This document shows positions 1 through 5,085 of a stretch of 5,561 bases of DNA, piece by piece. The DNA is taken from positions 1 to 5,561 of the forward strand of contig JAFAWC010000101.1 of NCBI GenBank assembly GCA_019242135.1. The letters are read 5' to 3'. The notes under the pieces were generated by a model. That model was not told where the DNA came from and did no database searches. It was given only the letters and a program-made list of their open reading frames with translations. This DNA comes from Mycobacteriaceae bacterium. GTDB lineage: Bacteria; Actinomycetota; Actinomycetes; Mycobacteriales; Mycobacteriaceae. A program made the translations under genes and the position numbers. Each line of letters begins with the position of its first letter. Within the stretch, counting starts at the first letter, position 1.

Positions 1-861
1 CTGGCGCCGGGCGGCTTCTGGCAGGAGGCGTGGCGCACCGTGCGGATGCGCCCGCAGTTCGTTGTCTCCGCAATACTCATCGCCGTCGTCATTGCCATGG
101 CGGTGTTTCCATGGCTGTTCACCGCCGCGGACCCGACGTACGCCGACCCCAACGAAAGCATGCTGGGCCCGTCTTCTGAGCACTGGTTCGGCACTGACCT
201 GCAGGGCCACGACGTCTACGCCCGCACGATCTATGGTGCCCGCGCGTCGATCACCGTCGGACTCGGCACGACGGTCGCGGTCGTGCTGGTCGGCGCCACG
301 CTGGGCGCGCTGGCCGGCTTCTACCGCGGTTGGTGCGATGCGGTCGTCTCCCGCGCCGCCGACATTTTCTTCGGCATCCCGCTGCTGCTGGCCGCGATCG
401 TGCTGGCCCAGGTGCAACACCAGCGCACGGTCTGGACGGTGATCGCGGTGCTGGCGGTATTCGGGTGGCCGCAGGTTGCACGGATCACGCGGGGCGCAGT
501 CATCGCCGGCCGCGACACCGACTACGTACTGGCGGCAAAGGCATTGGGCGTCAGCAGGTTCGGCATCCTGGTGCGCCACGTCATACCTAACGCGCTGGGC
601 CCGGTCATCGTGGTCGCGACGATATCCCTGGGCATCTTCATCGTCACCGAGGCCACGCTGTCCTACCTCGGTGTCGGGCTGCCGCCCTCGACGGTGTCCT
701 GGGGAACCGACATCAATCTGGCTCAATCCCGGCTGCGGTCGGGCTCGCCGATACTGTTCTATCCCGCAGGCGCATTGGCGATGACCGTGTTGGCGTTCAT
801 GATGATGGGCGACGCTCTGCGCGACGCGCTGGACCCATCCGCACGGACCCGCCAGCTATGA
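1..861 (+). CDS. dppC: Dipeptide ABC transporter permease DppC (5'-partial)
   Basis: This is an inner-membrane permease subunit of a peptide importer, expected to pair with DppB and be driven by the ATPase encoded next. The reading frame is open from base 1. An in-frame GTG at 40 is possible, but the preceding residues (FWQEAWRTVRMRP) look like the usual cytoplasmic N-terminal segment of DppC/OppC, so the true start lies outside the window. Counting from the GTG, a first membrane segment lies at about 7-27, followed by the extracytoplasmic FGTDLQGHDVYART motif typical of the family (about 50-63). Further hydrophobic segments lie near 71-94, 106-124, 131-145, 186-208 and 237-257. The coupling (EAA-type) loop is DYVLAAKALGVS, followed by RHVIPNALGPV, at about 160-190. 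The end GDALRDALDPSAR is characteristic of DppC. The stop overlaps the dppD start (ATGA). Family assignment is firm; the exact substrate is inferred from synteny with the M. tuberculosis dpp operon. Confidence 0.93.
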   Translation: MAPGGFWQEAWRTVRMRPQFVVSAILIAVVIAMAVFPWLFTAADPTYADPNESMLGPSSEHWFGTDLQGHDVYARTIYGARASITVGLGTTVAVVLVGATLGALAGFYRGWCDAVVSRAADIFFGIPLLLAAIVLAQVQHQRTVWTVIAVLAVFGWPQVARITRGAVIAGRDTDYVLAAKALGVSRFGILVRHVIPNALGPVIVVATISLGIFIVTEATLSYLGVGLPPSTVSWGTDINLAQSRLRSGSPILFYPAGALAMTVLAFMMMGDALRDALDPSARTRQL

Positions 862-2489
862 CCGGGCCACTCCTGTCGATCGACGGACTGCAGGTGCGGT
901 TCGGGTTGGACCCACCTGTGGTGCGCGATGGGCGCCTGACGGTTTACCGCGGTCAGACGGTCGCGCTGGTCGGCGAATCAGGGTCGGGCAAGTCCACCAC
1001 CGCCGCGGCCGTCCTCGGCCTGCTTGCCCCGGGAGGCCGGATTACCGGTGGGCGCATCATCTTTGACGGGGAGGAGATCACCGCGGCCGGTCGGCGGCGG
1101 CTGGAGGCGATCCGTGGGCGGCAGATCGGGTATGTGCCCCAGGACCCGTCTACCAACCTGAATCCGGTGTGGACCGTCGGTTTTCAGATCCGCGAGGCCT
1201 TGCGCGCCAACGGAATGGCAGACAGCAGGACCGCCCGCTCAAAGGCCGTGCGGTTGCTCGACGACGCGGGCATGACCGACTCGGCGACGCGCGCGGGCCG
1301 GTACCCGCACCAGCTCTCCGGCGGCATGTGCCAACGCGCGTTGATCGCGATCGGACTGGCTGGGCAGCCGCGGCTGCTGATCGCCGACGAACCGACATCG
1401 GCACTCGACGTCACGGTGCAAAGACAGGTCCTCGATCACCTCGAGGCGCTGGCCGGCCACCTGGGCACCGCCGTGCTGCTGATCACCCACGACCTGGGGC
1501 TGGCCGCCGAACGCGCCCAGTACCTGGTGGTCATGTCGCAGGGCGTGGTGGTGGAATCTGGGCCAGCACAAGGGATTATCGATGCGCCGGTCCATCCCTA
1601 TACGCAACGGCTGGTGGCAGCGGCGCCGTCGCTCGCGACACGCCGCGTGCCCCGCGGGCACCCGAACGGTCCGAAGGCGGCAGAGCGGGAGGCTGAGCAC
1701 CTCTTGGAGGTCGCTGGCCTCACAAAGCACTACCACGCCGGTCTGCCGTGGCGCCGCCACGACGTCACCGCCGTCGACGACGTGTCGTTCCGGGTGCCCC
1801 GGGCCACCACCACCGCGATCGTCGGCGAGTCGGGATCCGGCAAGACGACTGTCGCGCGGATGGTGCTCGGGCTGCTGCCCCCGACCACGGGGACGGTCAT
1901 GTTCGACGGTCGAAACATCGCCGGGCTGGATCGGCGAAGCACCAAGGCCTTCCGGCGCCGCATTCAGCCGGTGTTCCAGAACCCTTACGGCAGTTTGGAT
2001 CCGATGTATTCGGTGTACCGCACCATCGAGGAGCCACTGCGCACCCACGGCGTGGGCCGCGGGCCCGAGCGCCGCCGCGCTGTGACCGAACTGCTTGACC
2101 AGGTGGCGCTGCCCTCGTCGGTGCAGCGTCGGTTCCCGCGCGAGCTCTCTGGCGGTCAACGCCAGCGCGTCGCGATCGCACGGGCGCTGGCCTTACAGCC
2201 CGACATGCTGGTCTGTGACGAGGCGGTGTCGGCGCTCGATGTGTTGGTGCAAGCGCAGATCTTGGCCCTGCTCAACGATCTGCAGGCGCGGCTGGGCCTG
2301 ACGTATCTGTTCATCAGCCACGATCTGGCGGTGGTCCGCGAAATCGCGGACGACGTCGTCGTGATGAGCGGCGGCCGGGTGGTCGAACACGCGCCCACCG
2401 AGGAGGTGTTCGAACGTCCCCGCGACGATTGCACCCGCCGGCTGCTGGCGGCGATCCCTGGTCGGCGCGCTCGCTCGTCGCTGGGCTAG
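858..2489 (+). CDS. dppD: Dipeptide ABC transporter ATPase DppD, two fused ATPase domains
   Basis: This is a cytoplasmic ATPase powering peptide import. Both nucleotide-binding domains sit in one chain, unlike the separate DppD and DppF of E. coli. Domain 1 has Walker A GESGSGKST (about 39-47), Q-loop VPQDP (94), signature LSGGMCQ (154), Walker B LLIADEP (174), the D-loop SALD, a switch His in ITHD (212), and the peptide-transporter tail HPYTQRLVAAAP (247-258). Domain 2 has Walker A GESGSGKTT (about 324), Q-loop VFQNP (373), signature LSGGQRQ (431), Walker B MLVCDEA (451) and ISHD (487-490). All catalytic elements are present in both domains. The second oligopeptide tail is degenerate: RPRDDCTRRLLAAIP replaces an HPYT-type sequence. 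The length of 543 residues fits mycobacterial DppD. The ATG overlaps the dppC stop by 4 bp and no strong Shine-Dalgarno is visible, so translation is probably coupled. Confidence 0.95.
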   Translation: MTGPLLSIDGLQVRFGLDPPVVRDGRLTVYRGQTVALVGESGSGKSTTAAAVLGLLAPGGRITGGRIIFDGEEITAAGRRRLEAIRGRQIGYVPQDPSTNLNPVWTVGFQIREALRANGMADSRTARSKAVRLLDDAGMTDSATRAGRYPHQLSGGMCQRALIAIGLAGQPRLLIADEPTSALDVTVQRQVLDHLEALAGHLGTAVLLITHDLGLAAERAQYLVVMSQGVVVESGPAQGIIDAPVHPYTQRLVAAAPSLATRRVPRGHPNGPKAAEREAEHLLEVAGLTKHYHAGLPWRRHDVTAVDDVSFRVPRATTTAIVGESGSGKTTVARMVLGLLPPTTGTVMFDGRNIAGLDRRSTKAFRRRIQPVFQNPYGSLDPMYSVYRTIEEPLRTHGVGRGPERRRAVTELLDQVALPSSVQRRFPRELSGGQRQRVAIARALALQPDMLVCDEAVSALDVLVQAQILALLNDLQARLGLTYLFISHDLAVVREIADDVVVMSGGRVVEHAPTEEVFERPRDDCTRRLLAAIPGRRARSSLG

Positions 2490-2490
2490 C

Positions 2491-3258
2491 GTGACCGCGG
2501 TGGTTCCCATGGGGCACGAGCGAAGCGACCCATTGGCCGCGCTGGCCGAACTGCCGGGTGTGGCCGAGGCCAGCGAGCATGCCCGCGCGGCACTGGGCAA
2601 GGCCCATCGGCACCCGATCAACCTGCGCGGCTGGCCGGCGACGGCCGCCGAGGCCACGCTTCGGGCCGCCCGGGCGTCGTCGATACTCGACGGCGGTGCG
2701 CCGCGGTTTCCGGCGGAGGGTTTAACCAGCGGACCCATCCTGGCCGGCGCGCTGCGCGTCGCCGAGGCGCTGGAAGGCGGGCAGACCGCACTGATCGGCG
2801 TCTGGCGGCGAGCGCCACTGCAGGCACTGGCCCGGCTGCATGCGCTCGCGGCCGCCGATCTCGCGGAGACGGACGCGCTGGGCCGGCCGCGGAACGAGCG
2901 CGACGTCGCGAACCGGTTGGAATTGCTGGCCGGCTTGGTGACGGGCGGTAGCGCCGCGCCGGCGCCTGTACTGGCCGCGGTGGCCCACGGCGAGATTCTC
3001 ACGCTGGCCCCGTTCGGCAGCGCCGACGGCGTGGTCGCGCGGGCGGTGGCGAGGCTCGTGACACAGGCGACCGGCCTGGACCCGCACGGCCTGGGCGTGC
3101 CGGAAACCTACTGGATGCGGCGCGCCGGCGACTACCGGGCGGCGGCCCACCAGTTCGCGACCGGCACGGCCGAGGGGCTGACGCAGTGGCTGCTGCTGTC
3201 CTGCCGCGCGCTTGAAGAGGGCGCTCGCGAAGCCGTCTCGATCGCCGAGAACAAATGA
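2491..3258 (+). CDS. Fic-domain-like protein with eroded active site (Rv3662c-like)
   Basis: This 255-residue protein resembles the conserved hypothetical Rv3662c by position and character. The sequence follows the Fic (AMP-transferase) plan. Near residues 53-69, EATLRAARASSILDGG matches the N-terminal Fic inhibitory helix (EA..SS.IEG), with Asp in place of Glu. At 170-190, LTLAPFGSADGVVARAVARL aligns without gaps to the catalytic loop HPFxDGNGRxxR, but the catalytic His is Ala, the acidic residue is Ser, and GNGR has become ADGV; only PF, one Gly and the last Arg remain. ETYWMRRAGDYRAA (205-218) resembles the C-terminal Fic helices. AMP transfer by the normal mechanism is therefore unlikely, and the role is unknown. 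No signal peptide or membrane segment is visible. The GTG start lies 1 nt after the dppD stop; GTG 2500 and ATG 2509 are alternatives with no clear ribosome site to choose between them. It is probably cotranscribed with dpp. Confidence 0.85.
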   Translation: MTAVVPMGHERSDPLAALAELPGVAEASEHARAALGKAHRHPINLRGWPATAAEATLRAARASSILDGGAPRFPAEGLTSGPILAGALRVAEALEGGQTALIGVWRRAPLQALARLHALAAADLAETDALGRPRNERDVANRLELLAGLVTGGSAAPAPVLAAVAHGEILTLAPFGSADGVVARAVARLVTQATGLDPHGLGVPETYWMRRAGDYRAAAHQFATGTAEGLTQWLLLSCRALEEGAREAVSIAENK

Positions 3259-3298
3259 AGCGGGCGGCGATCCGAATCGCTTCGGCTCGCCGCCCGCT
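3259..3298 (-). terminator. Strong hairpin terminator at the convergent junction
   Basis: A perfect 12-bp stem is formed by AGCGGGCGGCGA (3259-3270) and TCGCCGCCCGCT (3287-3298). It continues after one mismatch with CCGAA/TTCGG (3272-3276 and 3281-3285) around a TCGC tetraloop. Read on the - strand it is followed by TTCATTTGTTC, a broken U-rich tail that lies over the stop codon of the Fic-like gene, so it fits the end of the Ms1-like RNA. Read on the + strand it starts immediately after the Fic-like stop and lacks a U-tract, but such hairpins may still end the dpp operon transcript in mycobacteria. Confidence 0.9.
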
Positions 3299-3554
3299 AG
3301 CACGGACCTCCGGTTACCAAGCGTGCAGCTGTGGGTTGCGTGGGTGGCCTCGGCGTCCTTGCGATGCGCTTCAACTGCTGGCCCCACCCAAAGGGCTTGT
3401 CGATGTTGTCCGCTTTCCGCAATTACGCAGGCCCGCAACACTTCTGCCTCTATGCGGCGTGCTCCGCGTGGGTGCCGGGATCCGCGCTGGGTCGTCCGGT
3501 TCGGGAGATCGAATCTTCTCTTCCGACTCGACCTTGGCCTCTCCGGGCTTCCGT
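3259..3554 (-). ncRNA. Ms1 (MTS2823)-type RNA polymerase-binding RNA
   Basis: In mycobacteria an abundant stationary-phase RNA of about 300 nt, called MTS2823 in M. tuberculosis and Ms1 in M. smegmatis, lies between the homologues of Rv3661 and Rv3662c. Ms1 binds the RNA polymerase core enzyme without sigma, in a role analogous to 6S RNA. This window has the same two neighbours, no credible coding region between them, and a well-formed promoter reading leftwards. The predicted start is an A at about 3554. The strong hairpin gives a 3' end near 3259 and a length of about 296 nt. The ends can pair: CACGGA at 3555-3550 with TCCGTG at 3306-3301, and CCGG at 3546-3543 with CCGG at 3313-3310, giving a closing stem as expected for this RNA. 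An inner pairing GGTCG/CGACC (3533-3529 with 3494-3490) closes a 5' hairpin. Exact ends are inferred, not measured. Confidence 0.85.
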
Positions 3555-3560
3555 GGTTCC

Positions 3561-3589
3561 TTTGTACTACGTGACCGCGGTCACATCAA
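3561..3589 (-). promoter_or_regulatory. Promoter of the Ms1-like RNA
   Basis: On the - strand a -35 TTGATG (3589-3584) is separated by exactly 17 nt from a -10 TACAAA (3566-3561), which is close to the housekeeping sigma consensus. This predicts a start at about 3554. The promoter begins only about 14 bp downstream of the stop codon of the HAD gene on the same strand, with no terminator hairpin seen between them, so some readthrough from that gene is possible. Confidence 0.75.
3570..3585 (-). promoter_or_regulatory. CRP-type palindrome in the Ms1 promoter spacer
   Basis: TGTGACCGCGGTCACG on the - strand contains the perfect 14-bp palindrome GTGACCGCGGTCAC (3571-3584). It matches the CRP-family consensus TGTGA-N6-TCACA at nine of ten fixed positions; that consensus is known for mycobacterial CRP (Rv3676). 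It lies between -35 and -10, centred near -23, and overlaps the last base of the -35. Binding there would be expected to block RNA polymerase. That a CRP protein binds here is inference. Confidence 0.55.
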
Positions 3590-3602
3590 GGGGTCCGGCG
3601 CG

Positions 3603-4484
3603 TCACAGTACGAAGCGCCGCAGAAGCGAGTACGTCAGCGCGCCGGCCGCCAATGCGCTGACCCCCACCGCCGCGGTCGTCGCGACCGCCGCCGTAGTCG
3701 GGGCCGGGATCCGGTCGCGTAGCGACACGGGCTTGGAGAACGTCAGCATCGGCCAGCCGCGTCCCGCGGCTTCCTTGCGCAGCCCGCGATCGGGGTTGAC
3801 CGCAGTCGGGTGGCCGACCGCCTCCAGCATCGGCAGGTCGGTGATCGAGTCGGAGTAGGCGTAGCAGTGTTCGAGCGGGTAGTCCTCGCGGACGGCGAGC
3901 TCCCGGATGGCCTGCGCCTTGGCCTCGCCGTAGCAGTAGAACGCAACCTCGCCGGTATATTTGCCGTCGTCGACGACCATCCTGGTGGCCATTGCGTGAC
4001 TGGCACCCAATGCGCGGGCGATCGGGGCGACGATCTCCTCGCCGGATGCCGAGACCACAACGACGTCGCGGCCGCACAGTTTGTGGTCGGCGATCAGATC
4101 GGCGGCTTCGGCGAACACCAGTGGGTCGACGATGTCATGCAACGTCTCCGCCACGATTGACTTGACCTGCTCGACGTCCCAGCCGGTACACATGTTGGTC
4201 AGATACGACCTCATCCGGTCCATCTGGTCGTGGTCGGCGCCCGACATCAGGAATAGGAATTGCGCGTAGCTGGACTTCAGAACCGCGCGTCGATTGATCA
4301 ATCCTTGATCGAAAAAAGGTTTGCTGAAAGCCAGTGTGCTTGACTTCGCGATGACCGTTTTGTCCAAGTCGAAAAAGGCCGCCGTCCTCGTTCGGCTATC
4401 AGCGGCCGGTCCGGCGGGCGGGGTGTGCTCTGTCACCGTCAGCGGCGACGCGGCCTGGTCGGAGACGGTCACGGTGTTCAGCAT
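3603..4484 (-). CDS. HAD-IB family phosphatase-like protein (Rv3661-like), C-terminal membrane segment
   Basis: This is a 293-residue HAD-superfamily subfamily IB (SerB-like) hydrolase. Motif I is FFDLDKTV, with nucleophile Asp39 and acid/base Asp41. Motif II is VVVVSASGEE with Ser145 or Ser147. The motif III Lys is probably Lys189 in YGEAKAQAI, and motif IV is YSDSITDLP with Asp212 and Asp216. The helical cap between motifs I and II spans about 50-130. All catalytic residues are present, so it is probably an active phosphatase, but the substrate is unknown and annotation as phosphoserine phosphatase would be too specific. Residues 260-285 are Ala/Thr/Val-rich and hydrophobic, followed by LLRRFVL, suggesting a C-terminal membrane anchor. 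The ATG at 4484 has no clear Shine-Dalgarno; the first 30 residues are low in conserved features, so a later start (for example the GTG before TEHTPPAG) is possible. It is divergent from the 6C RNA and followed by the Ms1-like RNA. Confidence 0.93.
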   Translation of the reverse strand: MLNTVTVSDQAASPLTVTEHTPPAGPAADSRTRTAAFFDLDKTVIAKSSTLAFSKPFFDQGLINRRAVLKSSYAQFLFLMSGADHDQMDRMRSYLTNMCTGWDVEQVKSIVAETLHDIVDPLVFAEAADLIADHKLCGRDVVVVSASGEEIVAPIARALGASHAMATRMVVDDGKYTGEVAFYCYGEAKAQAIRELAVREDYPLEHCYAYSDSITDLPMLEAVGHPTAVNPDRGLRKEAAGRGWPMLTFSKPVSLRDRIPAPTTAAVATTAAVGVSALAAGALTYSLLRRFVL

Positions 4485-4591
4485 AGGGCCGGGGACGGCC
4501 CGCGCCGCGTGGGCCCGGGAAATGGCAGTTCAAGTCAGGTGTCGGGGACTGCAATTCCGCGGTGGCTCAGCCTCATCGATGTCAACAAGCC

Positions 4592-4622
4592 TTGCGCCGC
4601 GTTCACATCTGATGTGTATAGT
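4592..4622 (+). promoter_or_regulatory. Promoter of the 6C RNA
   Basis: A good -10 hexamer TATAGT lies at 4617-4622. The best upstream match to a -35 is TTGCGC (4592-4597) with a 19-nt spacer, which is weak and long, so the promoter may rely mainly on its -10, as many mycobacterial promoters do. The predicted start near 4629 is just before the first hairpin of the RNA. Confidence 0.6.
4604..4616 (+). promoter_or_regulatory. Palindrome abutting the 6C -10 element
   Basis: CACATC-T-GATGTG is a perfect 6-1-6 inverted repeat placed directly upstream of the TATAGT hexamer. Its position suggests an operator for a dimeric regulator; no regulator can be named from the sequence. It is not the TGTGA-N6-TCACA pattern seen at the Ms1 promoter. 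Confidence 0.4.
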
Positions 4623-4628
4623 GAGCAT

Positions 4629-4726
4629 TACTCGGCTTATGCCGGGTGTGAATCAGCCCGACCCCCCGGGGCTGATACACGACGACCCTCGCCTCCTCCC
4701 CCCCTGGCGGGGGTCGTCCCTTTTGT
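4629..4726 (+). ncRNA. 6C small RNA (B11 homologue)
   Basis: Three consecutive stem-loops occupy the whole transcript. The first is CTCGGC-TTAT-GCCGGG (4631-4646). The second pairs GTG-A-ATCAGCCC (4648-4659) with GGGCTGAT-A-CAC (4669-4680) around a GACCCCCCG loop. The third is the terminator stem at 4681-4718 with a loop holding seven consecutive C. Two stem-loops with six or more C in their loops define the actinobacterial 6C RNA family. In M. tuberculosis this RNA (B11, about 93 nt) lies next to Rv3661 and is divergent from it, as here. Published work on mycobacterial 6C shows it acts on mRNAs through its C-rich loops and that overexpression slows growth. The start and end are predicted from the promoter and T-tract. 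Confidence 0.92.
4681..4726 (+). terminator. Intrinsic terminator of the 6C RNA
   Basis: A 13-bp stem pairs GACGACCCTCGCC (4681-4693) with GGCGGGGGTCGTC (4706-4718), with one G-U wobble in RNA. It is followed by CCTTTTGT, a genuine T-tract, which is uncommon among mycobacterial terminators. The loop is TCCTCCCCCCCT, so the terminator is also the second C-rich functional loop of the RNA. Confidence 0.88.
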
Positions 4727-4968
4727 CGGGACGGTCGCCCGGCGCGCCACGGCGCGCCCCGCAGGGTGTGACCCCGGCGTAGCGGAATCTCATTTTCATT
4801 CAGCGCGCCATTCAGCCACCGTTCGCCCCGGCCGTTCATCCGCCGGGAGCCCCGCCGTCCACCCCCGCACGACGACCCACCCCGGCTGCGAGAGAATCGA
4901 CGGCCCCACTCGACGCGGCCCCTTCGGCTTAGTTAGCTCAGCGAATCGCATCCGTGCTGATCGGTGTC

Positions 4969-4997
4969 TTGCACATGCCGTTTCGACACGGTAGTTT
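4969..4997 (+). promoter_or_regulatory. Promoter-like sequence of unknown purpose
   Basis: TTGCAC (4969-4974) and TAGTTT (4992-4997) are separated by 17 nt. The predicted start near 5004 would transcribe rightwards, antisense to the 3' end of the helicase gene, with no gene on that strand within the window. It could be a leftover promoter, an antisense promoter or chance. Confidence 0.25.
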
Positions 4998-5016
4998 TCG
5001 CGTGCACCCGAGCGCG

Positions 5017-5043
5017 GCCGATCACCGCGCCTGCGGCATCGGC
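5017..5043 (-). terminator. Possible terminator of the helicase transcript
   Basis: GCCGAT (5017-5022) pairs with ATCGGC (5038-5043). Inside, CCGC (5025-5028) pairs with GCGG (5033-5036) around a 4-nt loop. It lies about 45 nt beyond the helicase stop on the - strand. There is no U-tract after it, so it could only be a terminator of the tail-less type. Confidence 0.4.
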
Positions 5044-5085
5044 TCTTCAACAGCGTGGAGAGCGTTCCCATCGGTTGATGTCTGG

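Larger units (their letters stand above)
4727..5085. other. Intergenic stretch of about 360 bp without a convincing gene
   Basis: No open frame here reads like a protein: the available frames are Arg/Pro/Ser-rich shadows of high-GC DNA with no recognisable motif. Visible elements are two copies of GGCGCGCC in a 10-bp tandem (4741-4748 and 4751-4758), a small GGGT-GTG-ACCC inverted repeat (4764-4774), an A/T-rich block GGAATCTCATTTTCA (4784-4798) with loose similarity to a Zur box, a promoter-like TTGCAC-N17-TAGTTT on the + strand (4969-4997), and a hairpin at 5017-5043. In M. tuberculosis the septum-site gene and the tad pilus cluster follow 6C; no remnant of them was recognised here. Confidence 0.6.

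Noticed and set aside
2491..2501. GTGACCGCGGT at the start of the Fic-like gene repeats half of the Ms1 promoter palindrome
   Set aside because: The palindrome is incomplete here and the words are GC-rich and short, so coincidence is the simplest explanation.
3382..3389. G-rich GGGTGGGG in the Ms1-like RNA as a pairing partner for the C loops of 6C
   Set aside because: Only about four consecutive pairs form with either loop; G-rich stretches of this kind are common in this genome.
3212..3858. Overlapping + strand open frames of 120-175 codons across the Ms1 region and the 3' part of the HAD gene
   Set aside because: They are Arg/Pro/Ser/Cys-rich with no family motif, overlap strongly supported features, and are expected by chance in high-GC DNA.
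4580..4585. TTGACA on the - strand upstream of the HAD gene, a perfect -35 hexamer
   Set aside because: No acceptable -10 hexamer lies 16-19 nt downstream; the sequence there is CCGCGG.
4934..4941. TAGCTCAG, resembling the D-stem start of a tRNA
   Set aside because: No acceptor stem, anticodon arm or GGTTCGAAT-type T-loop follows at the right distance.
4425..4994. 189-codon + strand frame across the 6C RNA and the following gap, a possible remnant of the septum-site gene
   Set aside because: Its translation shows no Walker or P-loop motif and nothing recalled from Ssd; it runs through the 6C hairpins.
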